A stretch of DNA of 38,295 nucleotides, from NCBI GenBank assembly GCA_018971775.1, contig JAGXAB010000063.1, positions 1 through 38,295 on the forward strand, read 5' to 3'. Below, piece by piece: positions 7,988-16,397 of the stretch. The position numbers and the translations under genes are program-made. This DNA is from Cyanobacteria bacterium REEB67. GTDB taxonomy: Bacteria > Cyanobacteriota > Vampirovibrionia > Obscuribacterales > Obscuribacteraceae. The notes under the pieces were generated by a model that worked only from the letters and a program-made list of their open reading frames with translations, ran no database searches and was not told the DNA's origin. How positions within the stretch are numbered: the stretch's first letter is position 1; each line of letters begins with the position of its first letter.

Positions 7988-9865
7988 ATGATATTCGATT
8001 CGCGCTTCTGGGGCCTGGCGCTCCTGTTTGCCCTGATCTCAGCCGGTCTCACCTACTGGCTCGGCCTCAACAACAAGCAGCCTGCGACCTCCGACGATGA
8101 CGGCCGCCGCGGTCGCAACGAGAAGAAGAGCAAGATCACACCGCAGTCGGCAGCCATGTCGGCGGCCATTCTCGCCTTCGTCGTCGATCTGCTCATCCAG
8201 CGCATCGACTTCTACTACGTCCAGCCGACCCTGACGGGCAGCTTCTTCGGCTACTGGACGCCGCTCTTCCTGGCCATCGTCCCGGCGGTCATCATCGGCA
8301 ATCTCGTTTCGGGCGGCAAAGCCATCGGTCGCTCGGTCCTGATGGGCCTCGCTCTGTTGATCGTACCGGCGGTGCAGACCATGTTCGAGACCGTCGGTCC
8401 CGACAACGCCAAGCGATTCGCCGACCTGCCGCAGGTGACCGTCGCCAGTGACAAGGAAACGCTCCCTCCCACCGACGAACAGCATCTGATCCAGGTCACG
8501 CCCTCGATGGCCGCCCTCAAGGCCAAGACCGTGCTTTCGAGCAAGGGCAACTACAGCACGCTCTATGCCGTCGGCAATCTGACGCTGCAGGCGATCAAGG
8601 GTCATCGATACTATGCCGCCCCGCTCGTCCCGACCAACTCCTCCGATACCACCTGGACCCCGCTCTTCGGCGGCCGCGCCACGAGCCCCGGCTACGTGCT
8701 GGTCGACGCAGAAGACAAGGACGCGGCACCGGAGCTGCACGACAGCTTCAAGATCAACCTCTTCGAGGACATGCCCTTCGGCATGAACCTCGAGCGCTTC
8801 GTCTATCAGGCTGGCTACGACAAGGGTGAACTCGACAACGCCACCTTCGAAGTGGACGACAACCTGCAGCCGCACTGGACGATCACCTACGTGACGCCGG
8901 CCTTCGGCAACATCACCGGCAAGAAGGTCGACAAGGTCCTCGTCATCGACGTGGCCACCGACCAACCGGTGATCCACGCCTACAAGCCGGGCGATGCCGC
9001 CATCAAGTGGGTCGACCGTGTCATCTCGGCCGAAGTGATCAAGACCTACGCCAAGGATTGGGGTGTCTACGGCCAGGCCTATTCACAGGCGAGCTTCGGC
9101 AACTGGCTGCAGATCGCTCTGGGCATGTCGAAGCAGGACACGATGGTGCCGGCCGAAGGTGATGAAGGGCTGATGCTCTCCTACACCAAGGATGACCACA
9201 GCGTCTGGGTCGTGCCGATGACCTCGCAAAACTCCACCGACCACGGCGTTATTGGCGTGCTCGTCTTCGAGACCGACATCAACAAGGCGAAGTTCTACCC
9301 CGGCCTGCGCGGCTTCAACCACGGCGGTAGCGTCTCGCAGACGATGTTCGGCGCCACCGCCAACAACATCAACAAGTACGGCGTCGAAAACCTCGAGCTC
9401 TACAACATCTATGGTCATCTGACCTGGGTGGCGATCTACACGCGTCCGCAGTCGCTCGGCTCGACCTTCGGGGCGATCGGCTTGATGGACGCGCAAAACC
9501 AGGAAGTCTCGGAAGTCGCCTACGGCCAGGACCTCCAGTCGGCGCTTGCTGACTACGTCGGCAAGATGGGTCATGGCAACGGCGGTCGCACAGCCAACGG
9601 CCTCAACGACACCGTCGCCCTCGACGGCACGATCTGGCGCATCGCCCCAAATGGAGCGACCTATCGCTTTCAGCTCGTCGGTGATTCGAAGCACTACTTC
9701 GACGTCAGCACGCAGACCTACCAGGGCACCCCGCTCCTGCGCGATGGTGACCACGTCGTCGGCTCCTTCATGGACACGCATCAGGCCCTGGCCTCCGTGC
9801 GCGACCTGAAGCTGGTCGGCAACGGCCCCGGCACCGCGGCGCCGAAGGTCGAAGAGAAGAAGTAA
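7988..9865 (+). CDS. Large membrane-anchored hypothetical protein with big extracytoplasmic domain
   Basis: A 625-residue orphan. Four hydrophobic segments lie in the first 140 residues: FWGLALLFALISAGLTYWLG, AAILAFVVDLLIQ, LFLAIVPAVIIGNLV and VLMGLALLIVPAVQ. A charged loop separates the first two. The remaining roughly 480 residues have no membrane segment, are rich in beta-type sequence and aromatic residues, and end in a Lys/Glu tail. ATGs occur at 7982 and 7988; AAGGA ends just before the first, so 7988, about six bases away, fits better. The gene is G+C-rich with C/G at most third positions, unlike the GT9 gene upstream. Two more orphan membrane proteins follow on the same strand (9992 and 10332), suggesting one unit. 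I cannot assign a family. Confidence 0.88.
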   Translation: MIFDSRFWGLALLFALISAGLTYWLGLNNKQPATSDDDGRRGRNEKKSKITPQSAAMSAAILAFVVDLLIQRIDFYYVQPTLTGSFFGYWTPLFLAIVPAVIIGNLVSGGKAIGRSVLMGLALLIVPAVQTMFETVGPDNAKRFADLPQVTVASDKETLPPTDEQHLIQVTPSMAALKAKTVLSSKGNYSTLYAVGNLTLQAIKGHRYYAAPLVPTNSSDTTWTPLFGGRATSPGYVLVDAEDKDAAPELHDSFKINLFEDMPFGMNLERFVYQAGYDKGELDNATFEVDDNLQPHWTITYVTPAFGNITGKKVDKVLVIDVATDQPVIHAYKPGDAAIKWVDRVISAEVIKTYAKDWGVYGQAYSQASFGNWLQIALGMSKQDTMVPAEGDEGLMLSYTKDDHSVWVVPMTSQNSTDHGVIGVLVFETDINKAKFYPGLRGFNHGGSVSQTMFGATANNINKYGVENLELYNIYGHLTWVAIYTRPQSLGSTFGAIGLMDAQNQEVSEVAYGQDLQSALADYVGKMGHGNGGRTANGLNDTVALDGTIWRIAPNGATYRFQLVGDSKHYFDVSTQTYQGTPLLRDGDHVVGSFMDTHQALASVRDLKLVGNGPGTAAPKVEEKK

Positions 9866-9913
9866 GCAGCGCAACGCTGCTGAATTGCTGCTCCCAAAAG
9901 CAGTCGCGAGAAA

Positions 9914-9954
9914 GCGGCAGATGCTCAGGCAAGACAGCCTGAGCATTCTGCCGC
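9914..9954 (+). terminator. Long intercistronic hairpin
   Basis: GCGGCAGATGCTCAGGC (9914-9930) pairs with GCCTGAGCATTCTGCCGC (9937-9954) around a 6-base loop, with a single bulged base. Only a weak T-rich stretch (TGTCTTATC) follows, so partial termination, or an mRNA-stabilising or processing role between the first and second genes of the cassette, is as likely as full termination. Confidence 0.6.
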
Positions 9955-9991
9955 TGCCTGTCTTATCTGGCTAGAACCGCTGGAGATTCAA

Positions 9992-10300
9992 ATGCAAATT
10001 CTCAATAACATCCGCAAGACCAGTCACAACTTAACCAGCAAACGCGCCCTGCTCTGGTTGCGCGTCAGCTACCTGCTGTGCATCGTTATCTGGTTCTTGA
10101 ACTTCTACGTGACCACCTGCCACCACGGCGACATCATCGCGAAACAGACCGCCGCGGTCAGCGCCAGCGCGCTCACCTTCGAGTTCGTCGCTGCGGGCCT
10201 GACCCTTTGCCTCATCCAGTTCGTTATGGCGTGCCGCCGAGTGGCCGGACGCCTGCCGCAACCCCGACGGCTAACACCGCCGGACTTCGACCAGTTTTAA
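9992..10300 (+). CDS. Small two-helix membrane protein
   Basis: A 102-residue orphan. A basic N-terminus (NIRKTSHNLTSKR) precedes two hydrophobic segments, about residues 22-42 (LWLRVSYLLCIVIWFLNFYV) and 55-82 (ending LTLCLIQFVMACRRV). A CHH motif lies between them, and a proline-rich basic tail follows. GGAGA lies 5 bases before the ATG. It is the middle gene of three membrane-protein genes in the same orientation and of the same G+C-rich composition. The gap from the 7988 gene is 126 bases with a strong hairpin; the next gene starts 31 bases later. No family is recognised. Confidence 0.78.
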   Translation: MQILNNIRKTSHNLTSKRALLWLRVSYLLCIVIWFLNFYVTTCHHGDIIAKQTAAVSASALTFEFVAAGLTLCLIQFVMACRRVAGRLPQPRRLTPPDFDQF

Positions 10301-10331
10301 ACCCGCAACCAAACTCTGATTGGAGAAATAC

Positions 10332-10961
10332 ATGTTCCTCGTCATCCTCTGCTTCTTCCTGAACCTCGGCATCTCGTGGTGGAACTGCTACGCGGTCGGC
10401 TCCTGCTGGACCGAAGCGAAGGCCGCCGGTGGCTGGCCGCGCTTCATGTCCTGGATGGTCGCCATCATGGCTGCCAGCGGCTTCACCTCGTGCTACCTGC
10501 TCGCCCTCGGCGGCATCGGCTACGGCATGCACCTGCTGTCGCCGCTGGCGCTCAAGTACATGCTCGAAATCGGCTACGTCATGATCGTCCCCGGCCTGAT
10601 CTTCTCGGGCTTCTGCATGATGATCGACAGCTGGGCAACGGCCTACCGTGAAGGTGGCGTCCTCAACTACGGCATCGCCGGCTGGAACACCTACGCCCAG
10701 ATCCACAACACCGCCTCGGCCATCTCCGGCATGGGCGAAGCAATCGGTGACCTGTTCAAGGGCATCGGCAGCATCGGCAGCGACAGCGATGACGCCACCG
10801 GTCCGGCCCTGGTCATCGGCCTGATCGCCGCCTGCGTCGCCGCCGGCGCCGGCATCATCACCACGGTCTGTCTGATCAAGAAGTACTCGGCCAGCAAGCC
10901 GCTGCCCTCCTACGAGGAGCTGCAGGCGCGCGCCGCTGCCAAAGCCGCCGCCGAGCGCTAA
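10332..10961 (+). CDS. Polytopic membrane hypothetical protein
   Basis: A 209-residue orphan with about four membrane segments: residues 1-20 (FLVILCFFLNLGISWWN), 35-65 (FMSWMVAIMAASGFTSCYLL), 85-105 (IGYVMIVPGLIFSGFCMMI) and 155-180 (GPALVIGLIAACVAAGAGII). A Gly/Ser/Ile-rich cytoplasmic or periplasmic loop (DLFKGIGSIGSDSDD) precedes the last, and an Ala/Lys/Glu helix closes the protein. The ATG at 10332 has GGAGA 6 bases upstream; a TTG at 10320 is an alternative. It is the third gene of the 7988-10961 cassette and is closed by a good terminator hairpin. The even number of helices and short loops suit a small channel or scaffold, but no family is recognised. Confidence 0.82.
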   Translation: MFLVILCFFLNLGISWWNCYAVGSCWTEAKAAGGWPRFMSWMVAIMAASGFTSCYLLALGGIGYGMHLLSPLALKYMLEIGYVMIVPGLIFSGFCMMIDSWATAYREGGVLNYGIAGWNTYAQIHNTASAISGMGEAIGDLFKGIGSIGSDSDDATGPALVIGLIAACVAAGAGIITTVCLIKKYSASKPLPSYEELQARAAAKAAAER

Positions 10962-10984
10962 GGGTTCGGTCTCAAACAGCTTGG

Positions 10985-11028
10985 GGGAGCAGACTAGCCG
11001 TTCGGCGGCCTGCTCCCTTCTTATTTTC
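10985..11028 (+). terminator. Intrinsic terminator after membrane cassette
   Basis: GGGAGCAG (10985-10992) pairs with CTGCTCCC (11010-11017), with an inner GCCG/CGGC stem, followed by TTCTTATTTTCTA. It lies 24 bases after the stop of the 10332 gene. Confidence 0.78.
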
Positions 11029-11123
11029 TACCAAAATTTGAATGCGGCATTCAGGAACGACTATAGCTGCAAGCAGAAGCACTCAGCAGACCAACCGATT
11101 CTACAGCAGGAGCAAGACAACAC

Positions 11124-11324
11124 ATGACCAGCACGGCCAAGACAGACCACCATGTTTTCGAAATGGTCGTATCCACTCAGCCAACAACTATGCTGCTCAG
11201 TCCCGAGGCAGCTGCCTGTTTGAGGGAGAAGCTAACCGCGGAGGAACGCACCATTTTTGATGCCAGGTTGACGGCTCTGGATTTCGAGGGTCTGAAGATT
11301 TTGTGTCTTTCAAAGGGCCTCTGA
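11124..11324 (+). CDS. Small hypothetical protein
   Basis: A 66-residue protein of unknown family. The N-terminal half is Thr/Ser-rich, and the second half is amphipathic helix (LREKLTAEERTIFDARLTAL). AGGAG lies about 11 bases before the ATG, a slightly long spacing. It stands alone between a terminator and the fumarase leader. There is no signal peptide or membrane segment. It may be a genuine small gene, but evidence is limited to the ribosome-binding site and a protein-like composition. Confidence 0.45.
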   Translation: MTSTAKTDHHVFEMVVSTQPTTMLLSPEAAACLREKLTAEERTIFDARLTALDFEGLKILCLSKGL

Positions 11325-11640
11325 CAAACTGCGTGTAGGGGAAATGCCGACACTATCTAAATCCAACCAAACACTGGGAGCGGACAACCGCTTCCAGTCC
11401 ACGATAATTCACTGCGAAAAGCAGCAGAATGAGGCAGTCGTTTTTTTTAGCAGTCTATAACAGACCAGTCTACTGCAAAAAGCAATTTAATCCTTCCGGA
11501 CTGTGCTTTTACTTTTACTACCCAAAGATGAATATTTGTTCGCGTCCTGCCGCTTCGCGCCTGCTTCTGGATTACTATGTGGCTGACCAAATCAGCTCCG
11601 CTTGCCGATCTGGTTGGAGATCCGTCATCGGGAGAGCAAT
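11325..11640. other. Intergenic region upstream of fumarase
   Basis: No convincing gene. The stretch is AT-rich around 11440-11540, where the fumarase promoter would be expected, but no clear -35/-10 pair can be defended. Confidence 0.3.
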
Positions 11641-13272
11641 ATGTCGCAGAGTACCGCCAGCATTTTCCATTTGGGCCAAGACAGTACCAAATATCGTCCC
11701 CTCGGCAAAGAAAATGTATCGATCGAAGAGTGGAACGGTCGTAAGATGCTGGTCGTGAAACCTGAGGCGATCACCGCTCTCACCAGAGAAGCGTTCAAGG
11801 ACGTCTCGCACCTCCTGCGCACCAGCCACCTGGAGATGTTGCGTTCGATCCTCGATGATAAAGAAGCTTCATCCAACGATAAATTTGTCGCCCTCGAGCT
11901 ATTGAAAAATGCTGCCATCGCCGCTGGTGGCACATTGCCGATGTGTCAGGATACGGGTACGGCCATTGTTGTCGCCCACAAAGGCGACCACGTCTGGACC
12001 GACGCTGATGATGCCGCCGCCATTGCCGAGGGCATTAAAAAGACTTACAGCGAGTGCAATCTGCGCTACAGTCAGATGGCACCTTTGACTATGTATCAAG
12101 AGACTAATACAGGCAGCAATCTGCCGGCCCAGATCGAAATCTACAGCGATCCCGGCGACAGCTACGAATTTCTCTTCGTGGCTAAAGGTGGCGGCTCGGC
12201 TAATAAGACCTTTTTGATGCAGGAAACCAAATCGGTCCTCAATCCCGAATCTCTGGCCAAATTGCTCGTCGAAAAAATCGGCTCGCTTGGCACCTCCGCT
12301 TGCCCGCCTTATCACCTCGCCATCGTCATCGGTGGACTTTCGGCTGAGCTGACGCTCAAGACCGTGAAGCTAGCCAGCTGCCATTACCTCGACAATTTGC
12401 CGACGAGCGGCGATAAGAGCGGGCGCGCTTTCCGCGATGTCGAGCTCGAGAAGCAAGTCCTGGAATTGACCCGTAAAATGGGCATCGGCGCTCAATTTGG
12501 CGGCAAATATTTTTGCCATGATGTGCGCGTCGTGCGTCTGCCTCGTCACGGTGCCAGTTTACCTATAGGCATAGGCGTTTCTTGCAGCGCCGACCGTCAA
12601 ATCCTCGGTAAAATCGATGCAAACGGTCTCTGGCTCGAAGACCTCGAGCACGATCCGGCACGCTTCCTGCCCGAAATCGAGACCAAAGATCTGGGCATGG
12701 AGACGATTGATGTCGACCTCACCCGCCCGATGGACGAGATTCGCGCCAGTCTGGCCGGTAAGCCTCCGGGCACGCGCTTGATGCTGCGCGGGACCCTGCT
12801 TGTCGCCCGCGACATCGCTCACGCTAAGTGGAAAGAGCTGATTGAAAGAGGCGAGGAGCTGCCCGAATACATTCGCAAGCACCCGATCTATTATGCCGGT
12901 CCGGCCAAGACCCCCGATGGTTACGCTTCGGGATCTTTTGGTCCGACCACGGCCGGACGTATGGATTCTTATGCTGACCTGCTCATGTCGCGCGGCGCCA
13001 GCTTGATTACACTCGCTAAAGGCAATCGCGGTAAAAACGTGCGTGAGGCTTGCGGCAAATATGGCGGTTTCTATCTTGGCACCATTGGTGGTGCGGCCGC
13101 TCGTCTGGCCAAAGATTCGATCCGCAAGGTAGAAATCATCGATTACCCCGAGCTTGGTATGGAAGCGGTGCACAAGGTCGAAATCGAAGACTTCCCGGCC
13201 TTCATCGTTATCAACGATAACGGCGAAGACTTTTACGCCAAAGTGCTCGAAACAGCGGTTAGCGTCCGGTAA
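11641..13272 (+). CDS. fumA: Fumarate hydratase, class I (4Fe-4S)
   Basis: A 543-residue single-chain class I fumarase, which reversibly hydrates fumarate to L-malate in the TCA cycle. The three cluster cysteines are visible: C102 in PMCQDTGTA, C221 in SACPPYHLA and C315 in GVSCSADRQ. Each lies three residues before its E. coli FumA counterpart (105, 224, 318). The C-terminal beta domain contains ARDIAHAKWKELIERGE and GPTTAGRMDSYADLL, typical of the family. The ATG at 11641 has GGGAGA 6 bases upstream; a 13-residue upstream extension is not needed. It is monocistronic. The name fumA denotes the family; a tartrate dehydratase-like activity is less likely for this fused form. Confidence 0.96.
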   Translation: MSQSTASIFHLGQDSTKYRPLGKENVSIEEWNGRKMLVVKPEAITALTREAFKDVSHLLRTSHLEMLRSILDDKEASSNDKFVALELLKNAAIAAGGTLPMCQDTGTAIVVAHKGDHVWTDADDAAAIAEGIKKTYSECNLRYSQMAPLTMYQETNTGSNLPAQIEIYSDPGDSYEFLFVAKGGGSANKTFLMQETKSVLNPESLAKLLVEKIGSLGTSACPPYHLAIVIGGLSAELTLKTVKLASCHYLDNLPTSGDKSGRAFRDVELEKQVLELTRKMGIGAQFGGKYFCHDVRVVRLPRHGASLPIGIGVSCSADRQILGKIDANGLWLEDLEHDPARFLPEIETKDLGMETIDVDLTRPMDEIRASLAGKPPGTRLMLRGTLLVARDIAHAKWKELIERGEELPEYIRKHPIYYAGPAKTPDGYASGSFGPTTAGRMDSYADLLMSRGASLITLAKGNRGKNVREACGKYGGFYLGTIGGAAARLAKDSIRKVEIIDYPELGMEAVHKVEIEDFPAFIVINDNGEDFYAKVLETAVSVR

Positions 13273-13633
13273 GCGAGCCCTGCCGCCCGCGCTATTTTGC
13301 GGCGTTTTGATCTGCGGAAAATACGTGTTTGTCAGCCGCGAGAGTGGCTAAATCTTGGCTGCCTCCTTTGGAGCTGCCGCTGCCTTGGCCCTTCGGCCAT
13401 GGCGCTTGGGGCGTTTGGGGTGGCAATCCCCTTGCGCCGGTTGCATTGATCTTGATAGCAGTAATTATCCCTTCCACTCTAATTAAACAGAAAGCCAACT
13501 AAATCTTCCCCCGGTAACCTATCCCTATTTCCGCCCGCCTGACAAAAGCTCCCTAGCTTTTGTACCGGACATCGCTTTCTTTTATCTAGACCATTCCTAA
13601 TTCTGCAACAAAGGAACAGTCAGGAGAAATCAT
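13273..13633. other. Intergenic region, weak terminator and small hairpins
   Basis: No gene seen. GCCGC (13282-13286) and GCGGC (13299-13303) followed by GTTTTG could be a weak terminator for the fumarase gene. TGGCC-CTTC-GGCCA (13386-13399) is another small hairpin. The remainder leads into the amidase ribosome-binding site. Confidence 0.35.
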
Positions 13634-14557
13634 GTGTACAGCCCCCTCAAATATGGAGCGCTCAATCTTGCGCTAATATTTATAGCTTCTTCGCTTTGCG
13701 CCTCTTCCGTCGCAACTAAGACCGGTTTTGCGCAAACTATCCCTGCCCCATCTACCCCAGTCGCGGCCCCCACCGAACCGAACACTGCCGCAAGCAGAGT
13801 GCAGACAACGACCAGCCTCGTCCCGTCTACTCCGCCTAAGCTGTTGCCTCTGGCCGGTAAAACAATCCTCATCGACCCCGGTCACGGCGGCAACGATACC
13901 GGTGCCACCTCCGGCCACGTCATGGAAAAAACCGTCACTCTCGCCGTTTCCCTCAAGTTGCGCACTCTCCTGCAAACTCAAGGCGCAACGGTGGACATGA
14001 CGCGTGACAGCGACAAGACGCTGACCTTGCAAGAAAGGCGTGATGCGAGCAATCGCCTCTGTCCCGACTTGTTTCTCAGCATTCATGCAAACGCCGTCGG
14101 CAACTCCAAAATCAGCGGCATCGAAACCTACTGGTGGGATGACCGTGATCGCAGTTTTGCCTCGCTTCTACTCGACAGACTTTCCAATGGGCTCCATGAG
14201 ATAGAAAAATGGAGTCTGGCTCGGAACCTCTTTGTCTTGGATGGCAACAACGCCCCTGCCTCTCTGGTGGAAATTGGTTATCTGACCAATCCCCGCACCA
14301 GAGCTCTGCTTGCGACGTCCGCCTATCAAGACAAAGTGGCTACCGCGCTGCTCAGTTCTGTCGAGCTCTACCTCGCTGACCGCAATACACCTCGCGGTTG
14401 CGCTCTTTCTGTGCCATCGGCACTTATTTCTAACTTTGTAATAGGCCATCCTTCACAGGGAGCTCATCATGGACACTCAAATTCACAACACCATTCACGC
14501 CGCCGCTCAGGGCAGCGGGCCAAACATCCGTCGCATCATCGATCTGGAAAACGGTGA
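13634..14557 (+). CDS. N-acetylmuramoyl-L-alanine amidase (Amidase_3), exported
   Basis: A 307-residue zinc amidase that cleaves the amide bond between MurNAc and the peptide stem in peptidoglycan. Residues 1-34 form a signal peptide ending near GFAQ, followed by a Pro/Thr/Ala-rich linker. The catalytic domain (about 72-235) has all expected residues: H84 in DPGHGGNDTGA, E98 in VMEKT, H151 in LSIHANA and E213 in LVEIGYLTNP. The start is the GTG at 13634, with AGGAG 7 bases upstream; an ATG two bases earlier is in another frame that stops quickly. The last 50 residues are an unusual His/Ser/Arg-rich tail, and the final 89 bases overlap the next gene. That suggests loss of the original stop or a recombined 3' end. 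Confidence 0.93.
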   Translation: MYSPLKYGALNLALIFIASSLCASSVATKTGFAQTIPAPSTPVAAPTEPNTAASRVQTTTSLVPSTPPKLLPLAGKTILIDPGHGGNDTGATSGHVMEKTVTLAVSLKLRTLLQTQGATVDMTRDSDKTLTLQERRDASNRLCPDLFLSIHANAVGNSKISGIETYWWDDRDRSFASLLLDRLSNGLHEIEKWSLARNLFVLDGNNAPASLVEIGYLTNPRTRALLATSAYQDKVATALLSSVELYLADRNTPRGCALSVPSALISNFVIGHPSQGAHHGHSNSQHHSRRRSGQRAKHPSHHRSGKR

Positions 14558-15083
14558 AGCCGCGCATGCTCCAACTCATGCCGCCTGGGTCTCCGGCGAT
14601 CGCATGTACTTGAACGGCAATTATCCGATCCAGGACACCGGCGGCGGATCGTTCGGTCTGCGCATCATCAAGGGTCATGACGGTAGACTGCTCGTCGATT
14701 TGTCGGACTGCTCGGCCGAACGCTTTGCCGGCTTCTCTTCCTTCGCCTCTTTCGCCGGTCAAGTGACGCCGATGGCTGTCGACGAAGCTCTGCCCACGCC
14801 GCGGCCGGACCCAGACACCCATCGCATCGTCGACATGGAAGCGGACGAAATCGCCTACATCGACCCGACCTCCGTCTGGGTCTACGAAGGCCGTCGCATG
14901 TGGTTGAACGGTTACACGGCGGTTAGCGAAAGCCTCTCCGGTCGCACTCCCCTGCGGCTGCAGAAGCTCAGCGATGGCTCTTATACCGTCGATCTCTCCT
15001 ACTGCGAGGGCTTCGAATGGGCGAGCGAGCCGGACATGAGCGTGCCGCAGTTTCCGCTGCAGGTATGGCGTCGGGTCGCTTGA
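14469..15083 (+). CDS. Orphan protein built of two tandem related domains
   Basis: A 204-residue protein with an internal duplication. Residues about 18-85 (RRIIDLENGE, then WVSGDRMYLNGNYPI, then VDLSDC) and about 117-185 (HRIVDMEADE, then WVYEGRRMWLNGYTA, then VDLSYC) share the same order of motifs, each ending in a Cys. The motif style suggests two small beta-rich domains. There is no signal peptide or membrane segment. AGGGAG lies 7 bases before the ATG. Its start lies inside the amidase 3' end, and a strong terminator follows the stop. Composition is G+C-rich, matching the other orphan cassettes. The family is unknown. Confidence 0.85.
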   Translation: MDTQIHNTIHAAAQGSGPNIRRIIDLENGEAAHAPTHAAWVSGDRMYLNGNYPIQDTGGGSFGLRIIKGHDGRLLVDLSDCSAERFAGFSSFASFAGQVTPMAVDEALPTPRPDPDTHRIVDMEADEIAYIDPTSVWVYEGRRMWLNGYTAVSESLSGRTPLRLQKLSDGSYTVDLSYCEGFEWASEPDMSVPQFPLQVWRRVA

Positions 15084-15120
15084 GTGACTCGTCGACTGAC
15101 TGACAGCTGAGCAACTTACA

Positions 15121-15170
15121 AAGAGAGACGGTGCCGATTTCGGTGCCGTCTCTCTTGTATTTTTTTATTT
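15121..15170 (+). terminator. Strong intrinsic terminator
   Basis: AAGAGAGACGG (15121-15131) pairs perfectly with CCGTCTCTCTT (15146-15156), with a possible inner CCGA/TCGG extension, followed by GTATTTTTTTATTTTT. It closes the 14469 gene. Confidence 0.93.
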
Positions 15171-15238
15171 TTGCCAAAATTGGATGCATATATCCAGTTT
15201 TGCGCTTGGAAAAATCCGCCGCAGCGAGCGGGTAGCTT

Positions 15239-15998
15239 CTAACGCATCGCCGACTGTAACTGTTGCAATAGCGCCTTGGCTTCGGCGTTACGTCCTGCGA
15301 CCACCAGCTGCTGCACTCTTTGAACCTGACTCATATCGAAGGGCAGTTTCCTGCCGGACATGATGTATTGCTGCAGAGATTTTTGGAAGCGCAAGACTTC
15401 ATTTTGCACACCGGTAGCGTTAGCTTGCTGGCGCATTTTTTTTGCAATCCTGGTCTTTGGCCTGCGGATTGCGCTGGGTCGTCACCACTACTTCTTTGTT
15501 GTAGATGCTCGCTCGCAGCGAACGCCCTTCAAAGCAATTGTGATCGGCTTTAGCCGATGCTGATGGCTGGGCCCAGACCTGTTCCTTGTTTTCAAAATAG
15601 TCTATGAAACTAAATATCGCGCGGCAAACGGCGGTGGGATCGGCGTCTATGCAATTGGTCAAAGCGGAGACGACGATTTTGGCGCTCGGGTCACAGAGTG
15701 TGCGCGTCGCCATACCGGGAAATCCACCGGCATGACCGATGACACGCCGACTGCCGACCAGGTCGACTTGCAGACCAAGGCCATACTCCTGGTTGAAGGT
15801 ACTGTTAGTGACCGGCCACTGGGTGCGCTGCATTTCTTTTTTTGATGCGTCGTCGAGCAGCTTGCCGTTGCCGACGATATGAGCGGAAAAATAGGCGCAG
15901 AGATCGGCGGCATTGGAATAAAAGCCGGTCGCTGCGGACAGAGCTCTGGTATCGATTTTGCCATCGAGAACTTCCCGGCTGCGCCCACCCTGCCTTCG
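15239..15998 (-). pseudogene. Truncated, frameshifted serine hydrolase (beta-lactamase class C/esterase family)
   Basis: On the minus strand one frame is open from 15998 to 15420 without a proper start. It reads IDTRALSAATGFYSNAADL, then NQEYGLGLQVDLVGSRR and VIGHAGGFPGMATR, which match the C-terminal third of class C beta-lactamase-type serine hydrolases (the GHxGG motif stands in for KTG). The N-terminal part with SxxK and YxN is absent, and a TAA lies at 16004-16002. At 15436-15443 a run of eight A shifts the frame. Removing one A would join this frame to a 65-residue frame starting RQQANATGV that ends at 15239. So the gene is 5'-deleted and probably 3'-frameshifted. No flanking mobile element is seen. 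Confidence 0.7.
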
Positions 15999-16397
15999 TT
16001 TTTAAGGCAACTCTTTCAAAAAAATCTTACTACTAATGCTTATCATACAAAGACACGGCCACCTCACTCAGTGGATCATCCAGTTTTCACCTCTTGTCCA
16101 TACCACTGCCACTCGCGACAGATATCTTGCGCTGCGGCGAGCTTCCGGGGGACAAAATTTCCTCCCAGATCCGGTGATTTCACCAGACTGTTTAAGCTAA
16201 ACCCAAGATATTCATTCCATTCCCCGCCCCTTCATCCCCCCGAGCTGCCCATACAAACCAAACAACATAGCTAGCGCTGACTTCACTTTTTCGAGACTGA
16301 ATGTCTTTTGTTTGAAGCCGGCGCTCGCTCGGGGCCCTTCATCGACCCTTGAAACGAAATTCAAGAACGCACAGAGAAGAAACAAAGAAAGGACTCT
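15999..16397. other. Intergenic region, no gene seen
   Basis: The missing N-terminal part of the adjacent broken hydrolase cannot be found here in any frame. A 64-codon minus-strand frame at 16212-16406 overlaps the next gene start and looks accidental. Confidence 0.35.

Noticed and set aside
8039..8977. Long minus-strand frame (312 codons) opposite the 7988 gene
   Set aside because: Antisense shadow of a G+C-rich coding region, with His/Arg/Val/Asp-biased composition and no start signal.
9083..9946. Minus-strand frame of 287 codons opposite the end of the 7988 gene
   Set aside because: Same antisense bias; it also runs through the intercistronic hairpin.
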